A DNA stretch of 64,000 nucleotides. Origin: Alicycliphilus denitrificans_A (GTDB lineage Bacteria; Pseudomonadota; Gammaproteobacteria; Burkholderiales; Burkholderiaceae_C). Positions 9,032-18,147 of the stretch are shown here, piece by piece. The position numbers were made by a program, and so were the translations under genes. The notes beneath the pieces were generated by a model, which saw only the letters and a program-made list of their open reading frames with translations, ran no database searches and was not told the DNA's origin. Location of the stretch: positions 1,302,001 to 1,366,000 of the forward strand of contig NZ_CP126238.1 of assembly GCF_044792555.1 (NCBI RefSeq), read 5' to 3'. How positions within the stretch are numbered: the stretch's first letter is position 1; the number at the start of each line of letters is the position of its first letter.

Positions 9032-10621
9032 TCAATGCGAGGTGCCTTCGCTGCGGGTGATCTTGTTCCATACGTTGTATTTGCCCACGGGCTTCTTCAT
9101 GGGCAGGCGCTTGACCTCCTGGAAGGTGGCGGCGTCGTAGACGATGAGGGCGCCATCCATCTCCCACAAGCTGGCAAGGGCGTAGCGGCCGTCGCGTGTG
9201 AATTCGATGTGCGCCAGGGTCTTGCCGGGTTCGCGCACTTCAGCCACGGGCTTGAGGCTGCGCTTGTCGATGATGGTCAGGCGCTCCTTGCCCTCCTTGC
9301 TCATCATTGAATCCGTCCAGGCGTAGGGCGTGTGCTCGTGGCTGCGCATGAAGAAACCGGCGCCCGGGGTGGGGATGGTGGCCACGTTTTTCCAGGTTTT
9401 CATGTCGATCACGTCGACCGCGCCGCCGCCCAGGTTGGGGCTGGCGAGTACCGTGGTGCCATTCCAGGCGAAGGTGATGCCCGAGCCCAGGTGTGGCATG
9501 CCGGCGATGGGCAGGTCGGCGATCTTGCGCCGCAGGTCCAGGTTCACCACCTGGGCGCTGGCGTTGCCTCCGGCCTTGGGCCGTGTCGCCCCCAGGGCGT
9601 GGCGGTAGCTCTGGTCGAAGAAGAAGTCGTCCAGCGGCTCTTCCAGTGGCGTGCGGCGTACGTCTAGGTAGCCGGGCTTGGCAATGCCCTCCTTGAGCCT
9701 GCGGCCTTGCACCAGGCCGTCGTGGATGGGAGCTGCCCTTTTGTCGTAGGAAATTTCCCAGATTTCCGGGATATCCTTGAGCGCCACCACGAAGCTGTTC
9801 CTGGGCGTGGCGTCGTACACGGCAGAGACGCGCGAGCTCGCCTTGCCGTCGAGGGTGGCAGCGTTGTAGGTCTTGACGAGCTGAAGGTCGGCGTCGAACA
9901 GTGCCAGGCTGTGCGGCAGGTAGTTGGCGGCCATGACCCAGCGGCCGTCGCCGCTCACGGCCACGTTGCGCATGTTCAGGCCGGCGCGCACCTCGGCCAC
10001 CACGGCCAGGCGCCATAGGTCGTACTTGGTGATCCAGCCGTCGCGCGAACCAAAGAACACATAGCGTCCGTCGGGGGTGAACTTCGGGCCGCCGTGCAGG
10101 GCGTAGCGGCTGGCAAAACGGGCGATGACCTCGAAACGGTCGCCGTCGAGCAGCGAGACATGGTGGTCGCCCCCTTCCACCACCACGAACAGGTTCATCG
10201 GGTCGGCGTCCCACTTCGGCTTCACCGGTTCATCGGCCGGCAGTGGCGTGGCGATGCGGGAGGCCCGGATGTCGGCCTCGCCCCAGCGCGGCGCGGGCAG
10301 CACCGGGGTGCGTATCCAGTCCGCCAGGGCCTGGATCTCAGTGCCCGAGAGCCGGTCCGCGTAGCCCGCCATCTGCGTCGCCTGGCGGCCTTCCTTGATG
10401 ACGCGCAGCACCTCGGCCGGGCGGGTGCGCTCCAGGCTCTCGGGCAGCAGGGCCGGGCCCATCAGGCCGGTGCGCTGGGCGCCGTGGCAGCTGGCGCAAT
10501 GCTGCTGGTACAGGGCCGCGGCGTCGGGCTTGCCGCTCGCGGCCTGGGCGCACAGCGGGCCGGCCAGGGCCAGGGCAAGGAGGGCGGCGGCGCGCAGGGC
10601 GGGGCGGGGCAGATCAGGCAT
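9032..10621 (-). CDS. nirN: NirN, c-type cytochrome with d1 beta-propeller
   Basis: Periplasmic protein similar to cytochrome cd1 nitrite reductase. It is known to act late in heme d1 synthesis, as a dihydro-heme d1 dehydrogenase. A signal peptide (about 1-28) is followed by a cytochrome c domain with CASCH (42-46) and an eight-bladed d1-type propeller to residue 529, ending KPVGKYNVWNK. The ATG at 10621 was chosen: it overlaps the nirJ stop by 8 bases (ATGCCTGA), whereas the upstream in-frame Met at 10660 would overlap nirJ far more. Last gene of the nir operon. Confidence 0.9.
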   Translation of the reverse strand: MPDLPRPALRAAALLALALAGPLCAQAASGKPDAAALYQQHCASCHGAQRTGLMGPALLPESLERTRPAEVLRVIKEGRQATQMAGYADRLSGTEIQALADWIRTPVLPAPRWGEADIRASRIATPLPADEPVKPKWDADPMNLFVVVEGGDHHVSLLDGDRFEVIARFASRYALHGGPKFTPDGRYVFFGSRDGWITKYDLWRLAVVAEVRAGLNMRNVAVSGDGRWVMAANYLPHSLALFDADLQLVKTYNAATLDGKASSRVSAVYDATPRNSFVVALKDIPEIWEISYDKRAAPIHDGLVQGRRLKEGIAKPGYLDVRRTPLEEPLDDFFFDQSYRHALGATRPKAGGNASAQVVNLDLRRKIADLPIAGMPHLGSGITFAWNGTTVLASPNLGGGAVDVIDMKTWKNVATIPTPGAGFFMRSHEHTPYAWTDSMMSKEGKERLTIIDKRSLKPVAEVREPGKTLAHIEFTRDGRYALASLWEMDGALIVYDAATFQEVKRLPMKKPVGKYNVWNKITRSEGTSH

Positions 10622-11825
10622 GGGCAATCTCAATGCGGCGCTTGGGCAGCGCGGGTTCAAACGGTGTCGAGGCGGCCCCGACCTCGGCGTCGCTCAGGTA
10701 GCAGCCCGGGTCTTCAAACCAGAAGTTGCCGGTGAGCTGCTGCGCGCGCACGCGGGTGTTGCCGTTGCAGATGGCCAGATGTTTGCAACTGCCGCAGCGT
10801 CCCTCAACCGGGCGAGGGCGCTGTTTGAGGCCGGCCATCAGCGGGTCGCTGACGTCGTTCCAGATCTCGGAGAAGGGCCGGTCGCGCACGCAGCCCAGGT
10901 CGTGGTGCCACCACATGGTGTCGGGGTGCACATGGCCCAGGTTGTCGATGTTGGCGATCTGCTGGCCGCTGGCGTTGCCGCCCCAGGCCACCAGGCGCGC
11001 GTGCAGCGCCTCTTCCCATTGCGGCAGGTGCGAGCGCACCCATTGCAGCAGGTAGGGGCCGTCGGCGTCGTTGTTGCCACTGACGTAGTCGTCCATGCTG
11101 CCGGCCTGGGCGGCGGCCCAGGCGCGCTCGAACAGCAGGTCCATGGCCGCGCGCGTGGCCTGGTGCTGCGCATCCTTGTCGCGGTGGATGTTGCCGCGCC
11201 CGGCGTAGTTCAGGTGCGAGAAGTAGAACTTGTGCGCGCCCACCTCCTGCATCAGGTCGAGCAGCGCGGGCAGGTCGTGGCCGTTCAGGGCCGTCATGGT
11301 GTAGCGCAGGCCCACCTTCACGCCCACCTGGTCCAGGTGACCGATGGCGGCCAGGCTGCGGTCAAAGGCGCCTTCGAGACGGCGGAACTTGTCGTGCGTG
11401 GCCTTCAGGCCATCCAGGCTGATGCCGACGTAGTCAAAGCCGGCATCGGCAATGCGCCGCGCCATGGGGGCGTCGATCAGCGTGCCGTTGGTCGAGAGGC
11501 CGGTGTAGAAACCCATCTCGCGTGCGCGGGCCGAGATTTCAAAGATGTCCGGGCGCAAGAGCGGCTCGCCGCCGGAGAGGATGAGCGCGGGCACGCCAAA
11601 GGCCTTGAGGTCGTCCATCACCGAGAACACCTCGGGCAGCAGCAGCTCGCCCGCGTAGTCGTGGTCCGCCGAGAGTGCGTAGCAATGCTTGCAGGTGAGG
11701 TTGCAGCGGCGGATCAGGTTCCAGATGACGACAGGGCCGCGTGCCCTGCGGTCTTTCACGACAGGGTAGCTGCCCGTGGCTTGTGCCTGCGCGAGTTCGC
11801 GCATGTACTGGCTGATGCGAAACAT
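10614..11825 (-). CDS. nirJ: Heme d1 biosynthesis radical SAM protein NirJ
   Basis: A radical SAM enzyme that removes propionate side chains from the heme d1 precursor. The 403-residue protein has the iron-sulfur motif CNLTCKHC (C41, C45, C48), a GGEPLL SAM-binding segment, and a C-terminal SPASM/Twitch-like Cys cluster (CVRDRPF, CGSCKHLAICNG, GCYL) for an extra cluster. It sits 11 bases after nirH and overlaps nirN, as expected for an operon. Family assignment is strong from both the sequence and the context. Confidence 0.95.
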   Translation of the reverse strand: MFRISQYMRELAQAQATGSYPVVKDRRARGPVVIWNLIRRCNLTCKHCYALSADHDYAGELLLPEVFSVMDDLKAFGVPALILSGGEPLLRPDIFEISARAREMGFYTGLSTNGTLIDAPMARRIADAGFDYVGISLDGLKATHDKFRRLEGAFDRSLAAIGHLDQVGVKVGLRYTMTALNGHDLPALLDLMQEVGAHKFYFSHLNYAGRGNIHRDKDAQHQATRAAMDLLFERAWAAAQAGSMDDYVSGNNDADGPYLLQWVRSHLPQWEEALHARLVAWGGNASGQQIANIDNLGHVHPDTMWWHHDLGCVRDRPFSEIWNDVSDPLMAGLKQRPRPVEGRCGSCKHLAICNGNTRVRAQQLTGNFWFEDPGCYLSDAEVGAASTPFEPALPKRRIEIAHA

Positions 11826-11836
11826 GGCTTAGTCCT

Positions 11837-12319
11837 TCAAACGTTTTTCAAGCGCAGGCCGGTTTTTTTCAGGATGGCCGTGGAGTACAGGATGTCGTGG
11901 CTGCGACAGGCGTTACCCAGCAGGGCGACGATGTCCTGGGCCTGCTGCTCCACCGCCGCGCGGCTGGTGCCGTGCAGCATGGCAAACAGGTTGTAGGGCC
12001 AGCCGGGCAGATGGCGCGGGCGGCGGTAGCAGTGCGACACACCCGGTAGCTCGGCTACGCGCGGCCCGAGTTCGGCGATACGTTCGTCATCCACGTCCCA
12101 CACGCTCATGCCGTTGGCGGTGTAGCCCAGGCGGTAGTGGTTGGGCACGGCGCCAATGCGGCGGATCAGGCCCTGGGCCAGCATCTGCGCCAGGCGTTCG
12201 CGCACCTGCTCGCCGCTCACGCCCAGCATGGCGCCCACGGCCTCATAGGGGCGCGCGACCAGGGGCAGGCCGCCCTGGGTGGCGGCGATCAGGGCGCGGT
12301 CGAAAGCGTCAAGCGCCAT
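11837..12319 (-). CDS. nirH: Siroheme decarboxylase subunit NirH (AsnC/Lrp-like)
   Basis: One of the NirD/L/G/H proteins that together decarboxylate siroheme to didecarboxysiroheme. They have an AsnC/Lrp fold but are enzymes rather than regulators. The 160-residue product has the HTH-like N-terminus, the RIGAVPNHYRLGYTANGMSVWDV block and RPRHLPGWPYNLFAMLHG, typical of this set. The start at 12319 (an alternative is 12325) overlaps the end of nirG by 11 bases. The longer open frame up to 12391 lies inside nirG and was not used. NirH rather than NirL is assigned from gene order. Confidence 0.85.
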   Translation of the reverse strand: MALDAFDRALIAATQGGLPLVARPYEAVGAMLGVSGEQVRERLAQMLAQGLIRRIGAVPNHYRLGYTANGMSVWDVDDERIAELGPRVAELPGVSHCYRRPRHLPGWPYNLFAMLHGTSRAAVEQQAQDIVALLGNACRSHDILYSTAILKKTGLRLKNV

Positions 12320-12785
12320 GGGCATCTCCGGTGGTCGCCAAGGCGGGCAGGCGCAGCTCGACGAAATATTCTTCTTCCTTCGGGAAGGCAAACACCTGCA
12401 GGCCCACGGCCTCCTCGATGCGGGCGAGGGCGTCCTGTGCCTGCGCGGGCGATTCGGCGGCGACCACGAACCACATATTGAGCTGGTGCGTACGCCGGTA
12501 GTTGTGTGCTACTTCGGGAAAGCTGTTGACCACGGCGTTTACGGCGTCAAAGCGTTCCTCGGGCACGGCAATCGCTGCGAGCACGAACTGGCCGCCGGCG
12601 CGCTCGATCTGGAACAACGGGCCAAAGCGCGTGAGCACGCCCTGGGCCAGCAGCTGGTGCAGGCGCTCGATGACGCGCTCCTCGCTCCAGCCCAGCTGCG
12701 CTGCGACGGCGGCAAAGGGGCGATCGACGAGCGGAAAGCCGCCGTGCAGATGGTCGATGAGACGAGCGTCTTCAGGCGTAAGCAT
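12309..12785 (-). CDS. nirG: Siroheme decarboxylase subunit NirG (AsnC/Lrp-like)
   Basis: A 158-residue AsnC/Lrp-fold subunit of the siroheme decarboxylase. Visible features are the N-terminal HTH-like region (DHLHGGFPLVDRPFAAVAAQLG), RFGPLFQIERAGG and the NYRRTHQLNMWFVVAAE segment with the conserved His/Tyr-Arg pattern. The ATG at 12785 overlaps the 3' end of nirDL by 14 bases; longer upstream starts would lie deep inside nirDL. It is translationally coupled to nirH. Confidence 0.86.
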   Translation of the reverse strand: MLTPEDARLIDHLHGGFPLVDRPFAAVAAQLGWSEERVIERLHQLLAQGVLTRFGPLFQIERAGGQFVLAAIAVPEERFDAVNAVVNSFPEVAHNYRRTHQLNMWFVVAAESPAQAQDALARIEEAVGLQVFAFPKEEEYFVELRLPALATTGDAHGA

Positions 12786-13779
12786 GTGCTGCTCCTTGGG
12801 GTGCCGGGCCATGGTGGGCAAAGCGGCGTGCGCCGGTCTGCTTGAAGCGGCGCAGCGAAAACAGTGTGGCGCGCGGTTTGCCATGCAACCCGGCTTGGGC
12901 GATGGCGGCGTCTACGGTGGCGCGCACGCTGTCGCGGTCGCGGCCATGCACCATGCAGTACAGGTTGAAGGGCCAGCCGGGTGCGCGTGCGCGCTGGTAG
13001 GCCAGGGTGATGCCGGGGATCTGCGCCAGCGCCTCGCCGCAGGCGTCTACCGCGCAATCGGGCACGTCGAACACCGTCATGGCGTTGGCGGTGAAGCCGA
13101 GCTCGTGGTGGCGCACGACGACGCCAAAACGGCTCAGGGTTTTGGCATCGAGCCAGCGCGCAAGCGTTGCCAGTACGCTCTCGACCGGCTGGCCGAGCTG
13201 TGCGGCCCAGGCGTCAAAGGGTTGCTCGATGAGCGGCAGGCCCTGTTCGGCCAATGCTGCCAGGGGTTCGTCCTGCGGCTGCAGGCTGTGCTGCGCCCAA
13301 TGCGTGGCACCGCTGGCCTGCGATTGCGCGGCGCGCAGGTCAAAGCCGGTATCGATGCGGTAGGGTCGCAGCATGGGCAGGCGCAGCACAGCCAGGCCGG
13401 TGTCGGCCTCGATGGCGCGCAGCAGCAGTTCCACGGCAGCGGCATCGCGCCCGGTGGCGACGAACCACAGGTTGACCTGGTGCTCGCGTTCGTAGTTGTG
13501 ATTCACGCCCGGGTGTGCCGAAACGATGGCGGCCACGGCGTCCAGCCGGGCTGGCGGCACCGCCATGGCGGCGAGCAGCGAGGCGCCGCCTGCGCCCGGC
13601 GCAAACACCGCCCCGATGCGACTCACGCTGCCACCGCGCTGCAGGCGCTGGTAGGCGTTGAGCACCTGGGCCGCCTCCAGCCCCAGTGCTGTGCCGATGG
13701 CGGCAAAGGGCGCGCGCACCAGCGGAAAGCCGCGCTGCCAGGCGTTGAGCAGGGTGAGGTCGGTAGCGTGCGTAGCCAT
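12772..13779 (-). CDS. nirDL: Fused NirD-NirL siroheme decarboxylase subunit
   Basis: A 335-residue protein with two tandem AsnC/Lrp-type units. Unit 1 (about 1-150) has SRIGAVFAPGAGG and NYEREHQVNLWFVATG. Unit 2 (about 165-335) has SRFGVVVRHHELGFTANAMTVFDV and ARAPGWPFNLYCMVHG. NirD and NirL are separate in Pseudomonas but fused in several other denitrifiers. The fusion would supply two of the four decarboxylase subunit types. It starts 3 bases after the nirF stop. Confidence 0.9.
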   Translation of the reverse strand: MATHATDLTLLNAWQRGFPLVRAPFAAIGTALGLEAAQVLNAYQRLQRGGSVSRIGAVFAPGAGGASLLAAMAVPPARLDAVAAIVSAHPGVNHNYEREHQVNLWFVATGRDAAAVELLLRAIEADTGLAVLRLPMLRPYRIDTGFDLRAAQSQASGATHWAQHSLQPQDEPLAALAEQGLPLIEQPFDAWAAQLGQPVESVLATLARWLDAKTLSRFGVVVRHHELGFTANAMTVFDVPDCAVDACGEALAQIPGITLAYQRARAPGWPFNLYCMVHGRDRDSVRATVDAAIAQAGLHGKPRATLFSLRRFKQTGARRFAHHGPAPQGAAHAYA

Positions 13780-13782
13780 GGC

Positions 13783-14985
13783 TCAAAACCCCAGGCGTTG
13801 GGCGCGCGCGGTGAAGAAGATGCCGCTGGGCGCATCCACCTTCAGGGTTGCCTGCAGCTGGCGCGTGTGCGTGTCATAGACCTGCACGCGGTTGTCGTCG
13901 CGGCAGCTGATCCACACCGATTCGCCGCGTGGCGTGAATTCCATGTGCAGCACCGCCTTGCCGGGTTCCAGGGTCTGCAGCACGCGCTGGCTGGGGGTAT
14001 CTATCACCTGCACGCGGTTGTAGTCGGGGACCGAAAAATTGACCCACACCTGGCGCCCATCGGGCCGCGCCATGACGAACACCGGCTGGCCCGCGACCGG
14101 GATGCGGCCCACCTCCTGCCAGGTCGTGGTGTCGACCACCAGCACCTCGTGGCGGCCGATGGCCGGCAGGTAGGCATGGTGTCCGGCGATGGCCCAGCCG
14201 CGCAGGTGTGGCATCTTGTACACGGGCAAGGGCTTCTGGCCGCGCCCGTAGCCGCCCAGGATGCGCCGCACCTGGGGCTTGTCTTCCCACAGGTCGAGCA
14301 TGGCCAGGCCGTCTTCGCCAAACAGGCCGGCAATGTAGGTGCGGCCATTGGGCGAGACGAGGGCGTCGTAGGGCTGCTGGCCAATATTCTCGATGGTGGT
14401 GATCTGCGGCTGGCGTGGGTTGCTGCAGTCGGCAATGCAGATGGCGGAAGCGTCGAACAGGCTGTAGATGAAGCGCCGCTGCGGCAGGTCCGCCAGGCCG
14501 ACGACGCGTGAGCGCTGGCCGCCCGGCATGGCAGCGGGCACGTCGGCCAGCAGCTCCAGCGTGGCGGCGTCGAAGACCTTGATGCCGCCGGGCTGGTAGT
14601 TCTGCGCCACGACCAGGCTGCCGTCGGCGCTGATGGCTCCGCCAATGGAGTTGCCGGCCTGCATTACGCGGTGGGTGATGCGTGCGCCCAGGATGTCCAC
14701 GCGGGTCAGGCCGCCGTCGCGGCCAAAGACATAGGCAAAGCGCGCGTCGCGCGAAAAGACCACCGAGGCATGCGACAGGTCGCCCAGGCCTTCGACGCGG
14801 CCAACGATCTCGCGGCGGCTGGTGTTGATGAGGGTCAGCGCGCCCTGGGCACGCTCTATGACCACGCCCAGGTCGCCCGTGCCCTGCAGGGCGGGCGCGT
14901 TGGGGGAGGATGTCTGGGTGCTGGCGCAGCCGCTGGCCAGCAGCGAGGTACCGGCGGCGAGCGATAGGAGGGAGCGTCTTTTCAT
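13783..14985 (-). CDS. nirF: Heme d1 biosynthesis lipoprotein NirF
   Basis: A periplasmic beta-propeller protein required late in heme d1 synthesis; it binds heme d1 and interacts with NirN and NirS in studied species. The 400-residue product has a Tat-like RRSLLSLAAG start and a lipobox LLASGC with C20, so it is probably a lipoprotein, followed by d1-type propeller repeats without a cytochrome c domain. The ATG at 14985 overlaps the nirC stop (ATGA); upstream in-frame starts lie inside nirC and were rejected. Confidence 0.92.
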   Translation of the reverse strand: MKRRSLLSLAAGTSLLASGCASTQTSSPNAPALQGTGDLGVVIERAQGALTLINTSRREIVGRVEGLGDLSHASVVFSRDARFAYVFGRDGGLTRVDILGARITHRVMQAGNSIGGAISADGSLVVAQNYQPGGIKVFDAATLELLADVPAAMPGGQRSRVVGLADLPQRRFIYSLFDASAICIADCSNPRQPQITTIENIGQQPYDALVSPNGRTYIAGLFGEDGLAMLDLWEDKPQVRRILGGYGRGQKPLPVYKMPHLRGWAIAGHHAYLPAIGRHEVLVVDTTTWQEVGRIPVAGQPVFVMARPDGRQVWVNFSVPDYNRVQVIDTPSQRVLQTLEPGKAVLHMEFTPRGESVWISCRDDNRVQVYDTHTRQLQATLKVDAPSGIFFTARAQRLGF

Positions 14986-15332
14986 GGGGCGTGGCTCTTG
15001 TTTTCTTCGGGAAAGCCGCTGGCCAGCTGCTGGGCAATCCACAGGGCTTCATCGGCGCTCAGCAGCGCACTCCAGGGCGGCATGGGCGTTCCGGGGATGC
15101 CGTGGATGATGACGGCAGCCAGGAAGTCGGGGGGCTTGGCGGCCAGAGCCTGGCGTGTGAGCGCCGGACCCAGGCCGCCGGTGAGGCGCATGCCATGGCA
15201 GGAGCCGCAGTCCTGGCGCACCATGCGCACCAGCTGAGCGGTGCGCTCGGGAGCCGGTGCGGCTGGCGTTTGCGCCCATGTAGCCGCTGCCGAGAGCGCC
15301 AGGGTGAGGGACAGTAGAGCGTTGCGTGCCAT
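14982..15332 (-). CDS. nirC: Small periplasmic cytochrome c NirC
   Basis: A 116-residue monoheme cytochrome c with a signal peptide (about 1-20, ending TWA) and a CGSCH heme site (C42, C45, H46). A Met in GTPMPPW is the likely sixth ligand. NirC feeds electrons to nitrite reductase or to NirN during heme d1 maturation. It is the first intact gene of the nir operon and is coupled to nirF by an ATGA overlap. Immediately upstream lies what looks like the last codons of nirS. Confidence 0.88.
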   Translation of the reverse strand: MARNALLSLTLALSAAATWAQTPAAPAPERTAQLVRMVRQDCGSCHGMRLTGGLGPALTRQALAAKPPDFLAAVIIHGIPGTPMPPWSALLSADEALWIAQQLASGFPEENKSHAP

Positions 15333-15353
15333 GTCAGGCCTCAGGTTGCGGCA

Positions 15354-15428
15354 TCAACGGATGTCGTGCCGCGCGTTGTACACATGGAAGTGGCCGGACA
15401 GTGCATGGAAGACCTCCGTGGAGGTCAT
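15354..15428 (-). pseudogene. nirS: 3' remnant of cytochrome cd1 nitrite reductase gene (nirS)
   Basis: In the frame ending with TGA at 15354-15356 the last residues are GHFHVYNARHDIR. This resembles the NirS C-terminus, for which I recall GKFNVYNTQHDVY from Pseudomonas. The frame is blocked by a TAG at 15432-15434, so only about 25 codons remain. The position, 22 bases upstream of nirC, is where nirS ends in many nirS-nirC-nirF operons. The match is from memory and short, so moderate confidence. Confidence 0.5.
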
Positions 15429-15504
15429 CGCCTATCTCGCGGGGCACTGCCGGTTTCCTTTTTTGCGAGTAGGCGCATCGTGCTGCGGGTATTCCCTGGC
15501 GTCC

Positions 15505-15518
15505 TTGACTTACCTCAA
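15505..15518. promoter_or_regulatory. Fnr/Dnr/NnrR-type dyad upstream of nirE
   Basis: TTGA-N6-TCAA, within the longer palindrome CCTTGA-CTTACC-TCAAGG. This is the half-site arrangement bound by Crp/Fnr-family regulators of denitrification. The centre (15511.5) is about 42 bases upstream of a possible start site following a -10-like AACAAT (15542-15547), and the nirE ATG is at 15584. It could also act leftward on the nir operon. Confidence 0.55.
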
Positions 15519-15583
15519 GGACAGGTCCCTTGCGGTCTTTGAACAATGGAGCCCGCCCCACGATCTGCCAAGGAAACGCCCAC

Positions 15584-16408
15584 ATGAGCTTCGTAGAAGA
15601 TGCGCGCTGGTTCACCCCCCCGCCAACCGCAGATGTATCTGACGCGCCTGGTTCGCCAGGGCGGGTGACTCTGGTAGGTGCCGGACCGGGTGATCCGGAA
15701 CTGCTTACCTTGCGAGCCGTCAAGGCTCTGCGCGGCGCCCGCCTGGTGCTCTACGACCATCTGGTGAGCAAGGAGGTACTGCGCTATGTGGCGGAAGATG
15801 CTGACCTGATCTATGTGGGCAAAGAGGCCTCGCAGCATACGCTGCCCCAGGAATCCATCATCGACCTCATGGTGCGCCTGGCGCGCAGCGGGCGCAGCAT
15901 GGTGCGCCTCAAGGGGGGTGACGGCTTCATCTTCGGCCGCGGCGGCGAGGAGGCTCAGGCCTTGGCCGACGCCGGGATTGGCTTCGAGGTGGTGCCAGGC
16001 ATCACGGCGGCCCAGGGAGCGGGCGCTTGTGCCGGCATTCCTTTGACCCACCGCGACCATGCTGCCACCCTGGTGTTTGCCACCGGGCACCTGCGCGGCG
16101 AAAACGAGGTGGCCCTGGATTGGGAGGCCTTGGCCCGCCCGCGCCAGACCGTAGTGATCTACATGGGCATGGGCACGCTGCCCGTGATTTGCGAGCAATT
16201 GGTGCGCCACGGCCTGCCCGCCGGCACGCCCGCGGCCCTGGTGGAGCAGGCCTCCCTGCCGGGCCAGCGCTGCATCACAGGCACGCTGCAGGATCTGCCT
16301 GCCCTGGCCCAGCAGCACAGGGTGCGCCCGCCGGCGCTCATCGTTGTAGGCGAGGTGGTGGCGCTGCAACCGCAACTGATGCGCGGTATGCAGACGACAG
16401 GGGTGTAG
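15584..16408 (+). CDS. nirE: Uroporphyrinogen-III C-methyltransferase (NirE)
   Basis: SAM-dependent bis-methylation of uroporphyrinogen III to precorrin-2, the entry to siroheme and heme d1. The 274-residue protein carries the family motifs LVGAGPGDPELLTLRA (about 31-46), VRLKGGDGFIFGRGGEE (about 106-122) and PLTHRD. It lacks the N-terminal CysG siroheme-synthase domains. The ATG at 15584 has an upstream aaggaaa; the frame's earlier start at 15530 has none. It is divergent from nirC and assigned as NirE by context, although cobA/sumT would be the generic name. Confidence 0.9.
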   Translation: MSFVEDARWFTPPPTADVSDAPGSPGRVTLVGAGPGDPELLTLRAVKALRGARLVLYDHLVSKEVLRYVAEDADLIYVGKEASQHTLPQESIIDLMVRLARSGRSMVRLKGGDGFIFGRGGEEAQALADAGIGFEVVPGITAAQGAGACAGIPLTHRDHAATLVFATGHLRGENEVALDWEALARPRQTVVIYMGMGTLPVICEQLVRHGLPAGTPAALVEQASLPGQRCITGTLQDLPALAQQHRVRPPALIVVGEVVALQPQLMRGMQTTGV

Positions 16409-16472
16409 AGAGAGCTACTGCCCGCGGCACGGGTCGGTTTCAGGCATCATGGATGCTTCATAGAGACTGCCC

Positions 16473-17960
<1,488 letters not shown>

Positions 17961-18077
17961 GGTTCAGGCGGGCTCATCCTGCCTCAATCGCCACACATAA
18001 GTGACTGTCGTGAAAGGAGATTTCGTCAGGCGAGCATTCTTGTCGTGTCTTGTGGTCCCATCCTTTCGCAACACTAT

Positions 18078-18098
18078 TGGGTAGCTGCGTGGGTAGCT
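18078..18098 (+). repeat. Tandem TGGGTAGCT repeats upstream of integrase
   Basis: Two identical 9-bp units (18078-18086 and 18090-18098), 12 bases apart, lie 50 bases before the integrase start. Short direct repeats next to an integrase gene are typical of arm-type integrase binding sites; that role is inferred. Confidence 0.4.
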
Positions 18099-18147
18099 AG
18101 CCGGTGCGCTGGACCCGGCTTCTGCGTAGCGCCCAGGAGCATTGAGT

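Noticed and set aside
10395..11996. A 533-codon plus-strand open frame
   Set aside because: Antisense to nirJ and nirN; its composition is low in known motifs and rich in Arg/Ala/Gly.
12502..14511. A 669-codon plus-strand open frame
   Set aside because: It is antisense to nirG, nirDL and nirF, which have clear family motifs and operon overlaps; high GC causes long shadow frames.
17961..18147. tRNA gene as integration site
   Set aside because: No cloverleaf or 3' CCA-type tRNA end could be found before the integrase.
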